Positions 34,756 to 43,467 of a stretch of 53,747 nt of DNA are shown here, piece after piece (position 1 is the first letter of the stretch; every line of letters begins with the position of its first letter). The notes below the pieces were generated by a model. The model saw nothing but the letters and a program-made list of their open reading frames with translations, was not told where the DNA came from and ran no database searches. The position numbers were made by a program, and so were the translations under genes. The stretch spans positions 1-53,747 of the forward strand of contig NZ_JBELDZ010000007.1 in assembly GCF_042094015.1 (NCBI RefSeq), read 5' to 3'. Origin of the DNA: Aurantibacter sp042094015. GTDB lineage: Bacteria; Bacteroidota; Bacteroidia; Flavobacteriales; Flavobacteriaceae.

Positions 34756-35656
34756 TTCCACTTGATTTTGATTTTTCATTATTACTAAACGTAAAATCTA
34801 CTCGACCTAAATTTACGCCATAGCAACCAACTTGATTAACTAAAGTTTCTTTTCCAGCACTATTAATAACTTTAGTTGGTTCGTCTAAAAAAGTATGTGT
34901 ATGTCCACCAATAATTAAGTCAATATCTTTAGTTTTTTCGGCTAAAGTAATATCACAAACCTTTTCTGGTTTTTTTGAATATTTATAACCTAAATGTGAT
35001 AAGCAAATCACTAAATCGCAGTTTAAATCTTCTTTTAGAATTCTAGCTTGATCTTGTGCAATTTCTATAGGATCTAAGTAAACTGTTTCTTTATATAACC
35101 TTTTATCCACTAAACCTTCTAATTCAACACCAAGTCCAAAAACACCTATTTTTAAACCATCTTTTGCAAATACTTTGTGCGGAAGTGTTTTTCCATTCAT
35201 TATTGTATTTTTAAAATCGTAGTTGGCAGATATAAAATCAAATTTTGCGTGAGGTAATTGTTTATATAAACCATCTATACTATTATCAAAATCGTGATTT
35301 CCTATAGTTGTTGCATCATATTTAAGTTTGCTCATTAGCTTAAGTTCCAATTCGCCACCATAATAGTTAAAATAAGGAGTTCCTTGAAAAATATCTCCAG
35401 CATCTAATAGTAATGTATTTGGGTTTTCTTTTCTAATTTGTTCAACTAAAGTTGCTCGTCTTGCAAAACCTCCAAGATTAGGATATTTTCCATCATCTGA
35501 AGGAAAAGCATCAATATGACTATGCACATCATTAGTGTGTAGAATAGTTATTTTTTTAGTTGAAATACTATTAACACAAGATTGTAAACCGTAACTACCT
35601 AAGGTTAATAAAGAAGATGCTACTGCCGATTTTTTTATAAATTGTCTACGTTTCAT
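34739..35656 (-). CDS. 5'-nucleotidase metallophosphatase domain protein (exported)
   Basis: Metallophosphoesterase domain of the UshA/5'-nucleotidase family, 305 residues. The N-terminus MKRRQFIKKSAVASSLLTL has a twin-arginine-like start and a hydrophobic stretch, so export by Tat is possible. Metal-binding motifs in order are TNDVHSHIDAF, LLDAGDIFQG, TIGNHDFDN, ICLSHLGY and IIGGHTHTF. The nucleotide-binding C-terminal domain of the family is absent; it is encoded as a separate gene immediately upstream (2-base gap). Substrate specificity is unknown. Confidence 0.88.
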   Translation of the reverse strand: MKRRQFIKKSAVASSLLTLGSYGLQSCVNSISTKKITILHTNDVHSHIDAFPSDDGKYPNLGGFARRATLVEQIRKENPNTLLLDAGDIFQGTPYFNYYGGELELKLMSKLKYDATTIGNHDFDNSIDGLYKQLPHAKFDFISANYDFKNTIMNGKTLPHKVFAKDGLKIGVFGLGVELEGLVDKRLYKETVYLDPIEIAQDQARILKEDLNCDLVICLSHLGYKYSKKPEKVCDITLAEKTKDIDLIIGGHTHTFLDEPTKVINSAGKETLVNQVGCYGVNLGRVDFTFSNNEKSKSSGKALAI

Positions 35657-35658
35657 AA

Positions 35659-36426
35659 TTAATTCAGTTTAATAAATCGGTTATCAATTTTAGGAGTAAT
35701 AGTATCAGCTTTATTGAAATGTTCAATTAAGGCATTTCTAATTTTATAATCAGTATTATAAACAGTATCCGCAGCTTTAAAAAAGTTCATTCTATCTCCA
35801 CCAGTTACTAGGTAATCGCTAGTTGCAATATAATAAGCTCTATCCTCTAAAGGTTTTCCATTAATTGATGTTGTAAGAACTGAATTGTTTTTATCTAGAG
35901 TTAAACTCATATTAGAAATAGGATGCGCTTTTCCTTCGGTTGCTAAGTAATTAATTAAGCTATCTATTTGAGCTCTTTTTAATTTAGTAATAACAATACT
36001 GTTTTCAAAAGGCATAACTTGGTAAGCTGTTCTAGCAGAAATTGGGCCTTTAGAAATTACAGATCTAATTCCGCCATAATTTAGTAATACCGCATCAAGA
36101 TCTAATTTGGTTCTAGATTTAAAAATTGGTTGTGCTTCTGTATAAACAACATCTGCCATAAAGTTACCAATTGCTGTGTTTAAAGCTTTGTTTGTGCCAT
36201 AATCTTTTTTAGAATACGTTTTTGGCGCAAAAGCTAAAGCGCTATCTAAAGTTTTGTTTAAATGTGTTCTAAAAGGTTGAATAAAACTATCTATAGATTT
36301 ATCTACAGTTAGTTTTTTATCTACAGGAATAGATTGAGCTTGCTTTTCGTTTAAATTAAAGGTGTTTTTTTTACAAGAAGTAAATAAAATTACACTTAAA
36401 ATAAGTGGTAATAAAAATGGTTTCAT
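35659..36426 (-). CDS. 5'-nucleotidase C-terminal domain lipoprotein
   Basis: Substrate-binding domain of the 5'-nucleotidase family as a stand-alone 255-residue lipoprotein. The signal MKPFLLPLILSVILFTSC has lipobox LFTSC. Family features: LNTAIGNFMADVVYTEAQ (84-101), LLNYGGIRSVISKGPISARTAYQVMPFENS (117-145), TSDYLVTGGDRMNFF (205-220). In most bacteria this domain is fused behind the metallophosphatase; here it comes first, on its own, and the catalytic domain follows in the next gene. The two products presumably associate. Confidence 0.85.
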   Translation of the reverse strand: MKPFLLPLILSVILFTSCKKNTFNLNEKQAQSIPVDKKLTVDKSIDSFIQPFRTHLNKTLDSALAFAPKTYSKKDYGTNKALNTAIGNFMADVVYTEAQPIFKSRTKLDLDAVLLNYGGIRSVISKGPISARTAYQVMPFENSIVITKLKRAQIDSLINYLATEGKAHPISNMSLTLDKNNSVLTTSINGKPLEDRAYYIATSDYLVTGGDRMNFFKAADTVYNTDYKIRNALIEHFNKADTITPKIDNRFIKLN

Positions 36427-36462
36427 TCTTTAAAAATAATCAAAAAATGCAGAAAGATTTGC

Positions 36463-36470
36463 TACATTTG
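36463..36470 (+). promoter_or_regulatory. Bacteroidetes-type -7 box (TACATTTG) for the DUF6913-dapA genes
   Basis: Perfect TAnnTTTG match 20 bases before the start at 36491, in the divergent region with the nucleotidase gene. There is no clear -33 element. Confidence 0.45.
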
Positions 36471-36490
36471 TGTTAAAGCAATAAATATAA

Positions 36491-37003
36491 ATGTTTTTTA
36501 AAGGTTTAAAAGAAAAATCCATACAAAAAGCCATTAGTAAGTGTAATAATTTACGAGAATTATTAGATGGAAACTCTAAGGTTAAAACAATTGGTTTTTT
36601 AATTAATATAGATGAGGTTTCAATTACAGATTCAGAATTGTCTTCTATTTGTAACGTTTTGGATTCAGAAAATATAGGTCAGTTGAATTTCACTAAAACT
36701 GTTAAGAAAACAAATGAAGAGTCAGGACTAATTTCGCCTAAAAATATAGGATGGAAAGCTGTTTTAAAACATCCAGATTTAAAAATATTTTGTCAGACCC
36801 AATTTGATGTTTTAATCACCTTAACAGAAACTGATTCTATTTATTTAAATGCTGTAAATGCATTTAGTCAAGCAAAATTTAAAGTGTCTACCACTTGTAA
36901 TAATGAAAATTTAAACGATTTATTAGTGGCAACATCTCCTTTTAAAGTAGATGTGTTTACTTCAGAATTAAAAAAATACTTAACCATTTTAAATAAATTA
37001 TAA
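36491..37003 (+). CDS. DUF6913 family protein
   Basis: A 170-residue soluble protein that I recognise as the DUF6913 family of Flavobacteriia; its function is unknown. It has a helical N-terminus (MFFKGLKEKSIQKAISKCNN), then alternating strands and helices with KTIGFLINIDEVS, SPKNIGWKAVLKHPDLKIFCQTQFDVLITL, and FKVSTTCNNENLNDLLV. The FDVLITLT strand followed by YLNAVNAFSQAKFKVS recalls a Rossmann-like arrangement, but no catalytic residues can be pointed out. It precedes dapA by one base, implying co-translation; its link to lysine or cell-wall synthesis is therefore only positional. Confidence 0.72.
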   Translation: MFFKGLKEKSIQKAISKCNNLRELLDGNSKVKTIGFLINIDEVSITDSELSSICNVLDSENIGQLNFTKTVKKTNEESGLISPKNIGWKAVLKHPDLKIFCQTQFDVLITLTETDSIYLNAVNAFSQAKFKVSTTCNNENLNDLLVATSPFKVDVFTSELKKYLTILNKL

Positions 37004-37004
37004 T

Positions 37005-37883
37005 ATGTCTACAACATTTTTAGGTACAGGAATAGCAATAGTTACGCCTTTTAATGCAGATAAATCTATAGATTATGATGCCTTAAAAAAGATTGTAGAT
37101 TTTAATATTGAAAATGGCGTAAATTATATTGTGATTTCTGGTACAACTGGCGAAAGTGTAACTGTTTCAGCAGAAGAAAAAAAAGAAATTACCAAGTTTA
37201 TTATTAAGACTACTAATAATAGAGTTCCATTGGTTTTAGGAATTGGAGGAAATGATACGACTCAAGTTATAAATGAAATTAAAACGACAGATTTCACAGG
37301 TTTATCTGGAATTCTTTCTGTAGCGCCATACTATAGTAAGCCTACACAAGAAGGTTTTTATCAGCATTTTAAAGCTGTTTCAGAAATTTGTCCGGTAGAT
37401 ATAATTCTATATAATGTGCCAGGAAGAACCGCTAAAAATATGGAAGTTGATACTACAATTCGTTTAGCAAAAGATTTTAAAAATATAGTTGCTGTTAAAG
37501 AAGCAGCTGGGGAAATGTCTCAGTATTACCAGTTATTAAAAAAGAAACCAGCAGATTTTGCTGTAATTTCTGGGGATGATGATTTAGCTTTAGGCGTTAC
37601 ACTTGCTGGCGGATCTGGTGTAATATCTGTAATTGGCCAAGCAATGACTAAAGATTTTTGTTCCATGATACAGTTAGGACTTCAAGGAAATGCAAAAGAA
37701 GCTTTTAAGCTGCATTATAATTTAATGGAAATTACAGATTTAATTTTTTCTGAAAATAATCCATCAGGAATAAAAGCAGTTTTAGAAATTTTAGATTTAT
37801 GTAAAGCTGAGGTAAGATTACCGTTAGTAGAAGCAACTTTAGGTTTGAAAACAAAAATCAACACATTTTTAAAGAACTATTAA
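37005..37883 (+). CDS. dapA: 4-hydroxy-tetrahydrodipicolinate synthase
   Basis: Condenses pyruvate with aspartate semialdehyde in the diaminopimelate/lysine route. A TIM-barrel enzyme of 292 residues. Key residues: GTTGES (46-51), the Tyr in LYNVPGRTA, and Schiff-base Lys165 in AVKEAAG. SGDDDLALGVTLAGGSGVISV near 188 completes the pocket. Length is normal and the start MSTTFLGTGIAIVTPF is typical. The stop codon abuts the TTG start of the following K+ channel gene. Confidence 0.95.
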   Translation: MSTTFLGTGIAIVTPFNADKSIDYDALKKIVDFNIENGVNYIVISGTTGESVTVSAEEKKEITKFIIKTTNNRVPLVLGIGGNDTTQVINEIKTTDFTGLSGILSVAPYYSKPTQEGFYQHFKAVSEICPVDIILYNVPGRTAKNMEVDTTIRLAKDFKNIVAVKEAAGEMSQYYQLLKKKPADFAVISGDDDLALGVTLAGGSGVISVIGQAMTKDFCSMIQLGLQGNAKEAFKLHYNLMEITDLIFSENNPSGIKAVLEILDLCKAEVRLPLVEATLGLKTKINTFLKNY

Positions 37884-38801
37884 TTGGGAAAACGTGTAAA
37901 AGATCCAGGATTTGGTACATCAGCTTCAAGTTATGCTGGTAGAATGATAAATACAGATGGTTCGTTTAATATAAAACGTATTAATCAGTCGTCACAATTT
38001 TTACAGACTTATCATTTTTTAATTAATCAAACTTGGTGGTCTTTTTTTGGACTAGCAGCATTTGTATTCTTCCTAACAAATATTGTTTTTGCTTTTATTT
38101 ATATAATAATTGGAATAGAACAAATTGCTACACCAAGTAATTCTTTTTTAACCGATTTTAGTAATGCTTTTTTCTTTTCTTCTCAAACATTAACCACTTT
38201 AGGTTATGGTGCAATGGCTCCAACGGGTTGGTTAAGTGGATTAATTTCGTCTTTCGAAGCATTTATTGGCTTGGCCATGTTCTCATTCTTAACAGGTTTA
38301 ATTTATGGACGTTTTTCTAAGCCAAAAGCATCTGTTAGATTTAGTAAGCCAATAATTCTTAGAGATTTTAATCATACCAAAGCTATTATGTTTAGAATTG
38401 TTAATAATAGATCTTCTGTAATGATTAAGCCTAAAATTACAGTAACATTAGCATTAACATCTATTAAAAAAGATAAAACACCAAAACGAGATTTTTATAA
38501 TTTAGATTTAGAAAGAAATAGTATTACGTATTTGCCTTCAACATGGACAATTGTTCATGAAATAGATAAGGAAAGCCCACTTTTTAATATGCCTAATAAT
38601 GATATAGTAAATCAAAATGGAGAGTTGTTGGTTATGCTAACTTATTACGACGAATCTTTTAATCAAGAAGTACATCAAATGTATTCTTATGTATTAAAAG
38701 AGGTGCTATTAGACTATAAATTTCAGCCAGCATATCATTATAATTCTGAAGGCGAAATGGTTCTAGATTATAATAAGTTTGATTTAATTGAAAAACTTTA
38801 A
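37884..38801 (+). CDS. Inward-rectifier-type (KirBac-like) potassium channel (TTG start)
   Basis: Potassium channel with two membrane helices and a cytoplasmic beta domain, 305 residues. The selectivity filter TLTTLGYG lies at 102-109, preceded by the pore helix (AFFFSSQ). The outer helix is WWSFFGLAAFVFFLTNIVFAFIYII; the inner helix is LISSFEAFIGLAMFSFLTGLIYGRF. After residue 150 comes the immunoglobulin-like Kir domain (ASVRFSKPIIL, AIMFRIVNNRSSVMIKPKITVTL, IVHEIDKESPLFNM). The conserved start is a TTG directly after the dapA stop. It may share the dapA transcript and supply K+ for osmotic or membrane-potential control. Confidence 0.85.
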   Translation: MGKRVKDPGFGTSASSYAGRMINTDGSFNIKRINQSSQFLQTYHFLINQTWWSFFGLAAFVFFLTNIVFAFIYIIIGIEQIATPSNSFLTDFSNAFFFSSQTLTTLGYGAMAPTGWLSGLISSFEAFIGLAMFSFLTGLIYGRFSKPKASVRFSKPIILRDFNHTKAIMFRIVNNRSSVMIKPKITVTLALTSIKKDKTPKRDFYNLDLERNSITYLPSTWTIVHEIDKESPLFNMPNNDIVNQNGELLVMLTYYDESFNQEVHQMYSYVLKEVLLDYKFQPAYHYNSEGEMVLDYNKFDLIEKL

Positions 38802-38932
38802 TTTATTAATATTAAATTTAATACAGAACTAATAAATTAGAGTGTATATTTAATGTGAGTAAAAATTGTTAATTTTCGCTAAATGTAAATTTATAGCTTA
38901 CAGAAATATATTAAAAATAAAAGCCAAAAATA

Positions 38933-41317
38933 ATGCAAACAGATTTAGATAAAAGCACTACTGATTTGGATTTAGAATCATCTAGTTCTCTGGTTTTTAA
39001 TTTAGAGTTGTATCTTGATAAATTAGTTAAAGCAGATAAAAGCAATGCTTTATCTTTATTAATTAAATCATCTTTTTTAGAACTATTACTAAGCTATGTT
39101 TCTTTGTCTGATAAAGAATACAAGAATTATATTGATAAAACAGATGTTAACATAGATCAAGTATATCTATTACATTATACTTTAATTCCTGGGATTAAAA
39201 ATTTAATTATTCTACATAGAGATGTGTTGTTGCAGCTACAAATATCTAGACATAAGCTTAGTGAGGATATAGTTGATTTAGAGACTTTTAATACACATTT
39301 TGAAGAAAGTAAACTGGTGTTAGAAAATGCAACAATCTCTATTCTTAAAGCTTTAAAAGCAAAAGAACAATTTGTTAAAACAAAATCTAAAGCATATAGA
39401 AAAGAATTAAATATAATACAACACCAAGAAAACCCTTGGATAGTTTACAAAGAGCAATTATTAGTTTTAGAAGCTCAATGTATTGATATACTTAAAAAAG
39501 ATAACGTATTTGAAACTATACAATTAGTTTTTAAAGAGATAAAAAAATATAATTTTGAGACGTTAGATAAGTTTAAAGAGACATCACTAGATTTAATAGA
39601 GCGAAACAATCAATTAATATCAAAAATTGAAAACTTAAAAGATGCATCAGAAATTAGCACAATAACAAATTGGATAGATGCTACAATAAAGAGTTATTCA
39701 GACTCAAAGTTTAAAATCGAAACTTTTAACTCAGCTATTTCTAGTTTTATTAATAATTTAGAAAAAACCACATTTCCAATAGCTACTCAAGATGGAAATT
39801 TATTATTAAAAACAATAGATTTTAATAAATCTGTACAAAAATGGTGTGATTTTGAATTAGTACCTTTTTATATAGATTTGGATGAAAATATTAATAACGT
39901 ACTCTCTTATTTTAGGCATAACTGGATAAATTTAAAGACAAGCTTATTAGTGGAAAAGTCTAATAACGAAATAACATTTTTAGCAGCACAGGTTAATACA
40001 TTAAATGCTGTTAAAAAGACTCTAAGGAATAATGAAATTAAAATTAATGATATTATTAGTCCTATAAAAGATAAGTTGCAAAATGAGTTTTTAGAAACAA
40101 ATATATATAGCGACTCGACTTTTTTAGATGTATCTTTTCAAACATCTTTTTCACAGATGGCAAGCGAAAAAAGTAATTTGTTTTATAAATTAAAAGACGC
40201 CTTAAAGAAGTCGTTAGTTAAGCTTACAAAAACATATCAGAATAGTATTATATTTTCTAATGTAAATAATTTAGAAGCTTCTATAGAAACTATAAATTAT
40301 AGATTATTTAAAGAGGAAAATGCACATTACGACACCTTGTTTTTAAATAAGAATTTTCTTGGGGATTTATTTTTAAGACCAAGAGAATACCAAGATAAAA
40401 AGTTAAACACCTCTATTGAGCAATGGAGAAAAGGTTTTAAAAAAGCAGTTTTGGTTACAGGAGATTCTTTAAGTGGTAAATCTACATTTATAAACCATTC
40501 CGCTCATAATTATTTTAAAAAAAACACTTTGTATTTACTTCCAAATACAACTCTAACTCTTGGAGGTAATAAGTTTAATACTTCAACAGATTTAAAAACA
40601 GCATTATTAGATGTAAAAAAGAGTGTTACTAACACCAATACATTGGTTGTTATTGAAGATTTGGAGCTTTGGAGAGATAAAACTAATAGTTTGTTATCTA
40701 ATGTTAGAGCCTTAAAAATGTTTTTAGAAACAGTTCCGGAACATATTTTAGTTATTGTTTCTGTATCAAAACTTATGCAATTTCATTTAGATAAAAGAAT
40801 GCCATTTACAGACTTATTTAGTTCAGAAATAGATGTTAGTAAAGCAACTTTCGATGAGATATTTAAAGCAGTTATGTTGCGTCATAGCGCATCTCATAAG
40901 ACTATTGTAGGGTTGGACTTGACACCTTTAACTAACCTGCAAATAGAACGTAATGTTAGTAAATTGGCAAAACGATTAGATTATAATATTGGAGAAATTT
41001 TACAAGCTTGGACTTTTGGTACCACGTTAACGACCAATAATACAGTTATTTATAATGACTTAGATCTAAAGTTTAAAGACTTTTTTAATAATGAAGAGTT
41101 AACTATTTTAAAACAAATAATAAGGTATAGGCAACTTACAGAATTAGAGTTAAAAAACTATGTAGGCGAAACATATGCTGATGGGTTTAATTCAGCTATT
41201 AAAAGACTCTTAAACACTAAAGTTATTATTAGAAACACAAATAATTATTTAGTTTTAAATACTGTTTTATATTCAGATATAAAACAATTATTAATTTATA
41301 AAGGCACATTAAACTAA
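38933..41317 (+). CDS. Large P-loop ATPase with long helical N-terminal region, unknown family
   Basis: A 794-residue protein that I do not recognise. Residues 1-480 are almost entirely helical with many Lys/Glu/Leu heptad-like stretches, likely coiled coil. A P-loop domain follows: Walker A GDSLSGKST (510-518) and Walker B LVVIEDLELW (571-580), with Glu575/Asp576. The domain then has VIVSVSKLMQFHLDKR, typical of AAA+/STAND sensor strands. Residues about 715-790 look like a winged helix (LTELELKNYVGETYADGFNSAIKRLLN). No membrane helix or signal peptide is visible. Its TAA stop overlaps the ATG of the MscS-like gene (TAATG), and the antiporter gene comes next, so the three probably act together on ion homeostasis. 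Function is inferred from context only. Confidence 0.7.
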   Translation: MQTDLDKSTTDLDLESSSSLVFNLELYLDKLVKADKSNALSLLIKSSFLELLLSYVSLSDKEYKNYIDKTDVNIDQVYLLHYTLIPGIKNLIILHRDVLLQLQISRHKLSEDIVDLETFNTHFEESKLVLENATISILKALKAKEQFVKTKSKAYRKELNIIQHQENPWIVYKEQLLVLEAQCIDILKKDNVFETIQLVFKEIKKYNFETLDKFKETSLDLIERNNQLISKIENLKDASEISTITNWIDATIKSYSDSKFKIETFNSAISSFINNLEKTTFPIATQDGNLLLKTIDFNKSVQKWCDFELVPFYIDLDENINNVLSYFRHNWINLKTSLLVEKSNNEITFLAAQVNTLNAVKKTLRNNEIKINDIISPIKDKLQNEFLETNIYSDSTFLDVSFQTSFSQMASEKSNLFYKLKDALKKSLVKLTKTYQNSIIFSNVNNLEASIETINYRLFKEENAHYDTLFLNKNFLGDLFLRPREYQDKKLNTSIEQWRKGFKKAVLVTGDSLSGKSTFINHSAHNYFKKNTLYLLPNTTLTLGGNKFNTSTDLKTALLDVKKSVTNTNTLVVIEDLELWRDKTNSLLSNVRALKMFLETVPEHILVIVSVSKLMQFHLDKRMPFTDLFSSEIDVSKATFDEIFKAVMLRHSASHKTIVGLDLTPLTNLQIERNVSKLAKRLDYNIGEILQAWTFGTTLTTNNTVIYNDLDLKFKDFFNNEELTILKQIIRYRQLTELELKNYVGETYADGFNSAIKRLLNTKVIIRNTNNYLVLNTVLYSDIKQLLIYKGTLN

Positions 41318-42030
41318 TGGGGGATTTTCAAAAAATAGATACCTGGCAAGGTCTTTTTCTACTGTTTATATTTTTGGTTTTAATGTATTTTTTATTGAAT
41401 GCATTAAAATTTGCGTTAGAACGTTTTGGCGCAAAGAATAAAACTAATAAAGCGTTAAGAATTAGTTTGCAAAAATTTAAACTGTTGTTTGTTCCAATAG
41501 CTAGTGTTTTATTACTGCTAGATTTTATATCAATAAATTACGTTCCTCATACGTTAATTTTAATTTTGATTTGTGTGTTTTGTTATCCTACTATAAAAAA
41601 TTATGTTAGTGGAATTGTTTTTAAAATTAACCCATTAACAACATTAAATGCAACTATTAAAATAGGTAATCAAAGAGGTGAAATAAAAAAAATGTTACCA
41701 TTAGGTTTAGTTGTTAATACTAAAAACGGAGAACAGTTTATTAATTATACAAAAGTAGAAGAAAAAGGATTTTTAATTCATTCTAAAGAAAATAATTTGT
41801 TTCGTCAAACACTTTATGTAGAATCAGAATTTGATTCTAATTATATTTTAGATGTATTATTTGATAATCCAATTATTAACTACAAAGAACCACCAATTAT
41901 AAAAAAACAAGAAAACTCTAAAGTTTTAAAATTGCAATACACATTAGAAAAAGGCGCTAATAATAAAGATATAGTATCTTATTTAAAGACCTTAAATATT
42001 ACAACTAATTCAAATAAAATCACTAATTAA
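41317..42030 (+). CDS. MscS-like membrane protein (mechanosensitive-channel-like)
   Basis: A 237-residue membrane protein. Three hydrophobic helices (about 12-33, 50-68 and 76-98) are followed by a beta domain. The third helix and beta domain (CVFCYPTIKNYVSGIVFKINPLTTLNATIKIGNQRGEIKKMLPLGLVVNTKNGEQFINYTKVEE, described only in part) fit the MscS pore-lining helix and its following beta barrel: a short G-x-I motif, then GLVVNTKNGEQFINY in place of the canonical T-x-DG-x-x-I-P-N. The Ala/Gly-rich pore helix of MscS is not well preserved, so it may be a regulatory or non-channel member. It is translationally coupled (TAATG) to the ATPase upstream, and the antiporter starts 2 bases later. Confidence 0.6.
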   Translation: MGDFQKIDTWQGLFLLFIFLVLMYFLLNALKFALERFGAKNKTNKALRISLQKFKLLFVPIASVLLLLDFISINYVPHTLILILICVFCYPTIKNYVSGIVFKINPLTTLNATIKIGNQRGEIKKMLPLGLVVNTKNGEQFINYTKVEEKGFLIHSKENNLFRQTLYVESEFDSNYILDVLFDNPIINYKEPPIIKKQENSKVLKLQYTLEKGANNKDIVSYLKTLNITTNSNKITN

Positions 42031-42032
42031 TT

Positions 42033-43289
42033 ATGGACGTATTATCATCATATAACTTAATAATAGAAGTTTCGGTAGTTATTATAGTATCATTTTTGTT
42101 TAGTAGTTTATCTAAAAAAACAAATATACCAGCGGTACTTATGCTTATTTTACTTGGAGTGGGTTTAAGATTTTTTCTAGACTATTTGAATGTAACATCA
42201 ATTAATTTTTTACCACTTTTAGAAGTTTTAGGGATTGTTGGTTTAATAATGATAGTTCTTGAAGCAGCTTTAGAATTAGAATTAAAAAAAGAAAAACTTA
42301 TACCTATTCTAAAATCTTTTGCCATTGCTATAATAGGCTTAATTGCTTCAGCTTGGGTTGCTGCATTAATATTGTATAATCTTATTCCAGAAATGACTAT
42401 GCAATCTGCATGGCTTTATGCTACGCCATTATCTATTCTTTCAAGCGCAATAATAATTCCAAGTGTAAGTGGATTAAGTATTGCTAAAAAAGAGTTTCAT
42501 ATTTACGAAAGTACATTTTCAGATATTGTAGGAATAATGATGTTTTACTTTTTAACAGGAAAGTTAAATCCGGCTGAAGATGATGGAGTAGTAGGTTTTG
42601 CAGGAAACATTATTCTTACTATAGTAATATCTTTAATAGCAAGTTATGCTATTATATTAATATTTCAAAAGATTAAAAGTCAAGTTAAACTATTTCTTTT
42701 GATAGCAGTTTTATTGTTACTGTATGCATTAGGTAAAAAAATGCACCTATCTTCTTTAATTATTATTTTGATTTTTGGTTTAGTTATAGCAAATATGAAG
42801 TTGTTTTTTAAAGGAAAGCTTAAACAATTATTAAACTATGAAAAAGCACATCATATTTATCATGAATTACATATAATTACTGCAGAGACAGCATTTGTAG
42901 TTAGAACGTTTTTCTTTGTAGTATTTGGGATTACAATTGTTATTTCATCATTATTAAATTTTCAAGTTGCTTTAATTAGCACTTTAATTATTGCGTCTAT
43001 TTATGCTATTCGCTTTGTAATATTAAGAATATTTGTTGGTAAAGATATTATACCACAATTATTTATAGCGCCAAGAGGCTTAATTACAGTGTTGCTTTTT
43101 TATGCAATTCCAGAAGAAGCTAAGATTGCTTCTTTTGAACCAGGGATATTATTATTTGTAATTATTGGTACAAGTTTAATAATGACAGGAGCAATGATTT
43201 ACGATAAAAAACGTAATTCTAAAGCAATAAACAAAGCCACACAAAATAGTGTAGACAATGTAAAATGGAAAGCGCCAACAATTGAATAG
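42033..43289 (+). CDS. Cation:proton antiporter (CPA family)
   Basis: Sodium or potassium/proton exchanger of the monovalent cation:proton antiporter family, 418 residues. About 12 hydrophobic helices are visible. Family features: KKTNIPAVLMLILLGVGLRF near residue 29, the GLIMIVLEAALELELKKEKL region (70-90), SSAIIIPSVSGLSIAKKEFHIYESTFSDIVGIMMFY (a Ser/Asp-containing ion site in the fifth helix), and RGLITVLLFYAIPEE near residue 350. The ion specificity cannot be told. It follows the MscS-like gene by 2 bases and, in the same direction, forms an operon with the P-loop ATPase. Confidence 0.85.
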   Translation: MDVLSSYNLIIEVSVVIIVSFLFSSLSKKTNIPAVLMLILLGVGLRFFLDYLNVTSINFLPLLEVLGIVGLIMIVLEAALELELKKEKLIPILKSFAIAIIGLIASAWVAALILYNLIPEMTMQSAWLYATPLSILSSAIIIPSVSGLSIAKKEFHIYESTFSDIVGIMMFYFLTGKLNPAEDDGVVGFAGNIILTIVISLIASYAIILIFQKIKSQVKLFLLIAVLLLLYALGKKMHLSSLIIILIFGLVIANMKLFFKGKLKQLLNYEKAHHIYHELHIITAETAFVVRTFFFVVFGITIVISSLLNFQVALISTLIIASIYAIRFVILRIFVGKDIIPQLFIAPRGLITVLLFYAIPEEAKIASFEPGILLFVIIGTSLIMTGAMIYDKKRNSKAINKATQNSVDNVKWKAPTIE

Positions 43290-43442
43290 TAGTTACAATT
43301 GGATTTAAATATATAATAGTTGTTCTTAATGATTTATAAATATATTAAGGTAAAAGTTAAATAATACTTAATCGTTTATAAAGCTAAGTGTATTGTTATA
43401 GTTTAGCGATTAAATTTATTTTTTAAATCCATTATATTAACT

Positions 43443-43450
43443 TACTTTTG
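43443..43450 (+). promoter_or_regulatory. Bacteroidetes-type -7 box (TACTTTTG) for the bamD-rpoZ-coaBC run
   Basis: Perfect TAnnTTTG match, 18 bases before the bamD start, inside a 178-base gap after the antiporter gene. No -33 box. Confidence 0.5.
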
Positions 43451-43467
43451 CAACCTGTAAATTTTAT

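Noticed and set aside
34739..36426. Frameshifted 5'-nucleotidase pseudogene
   Set aside because: The C-terminal domain gene comes first and has its own start and lipoprotein signal; the catalytic gene has its own export signal. This is a split arrangement, not a broken gene.
38933..41317. SMC or Rad50-type protein
   Set aside because: The Walker A and B motifs lie close together in a C-terminal domain and there is no ABC signature or split head, so it is closer to an AAA+/STAND-type ATPase with a helical N-terminal part.
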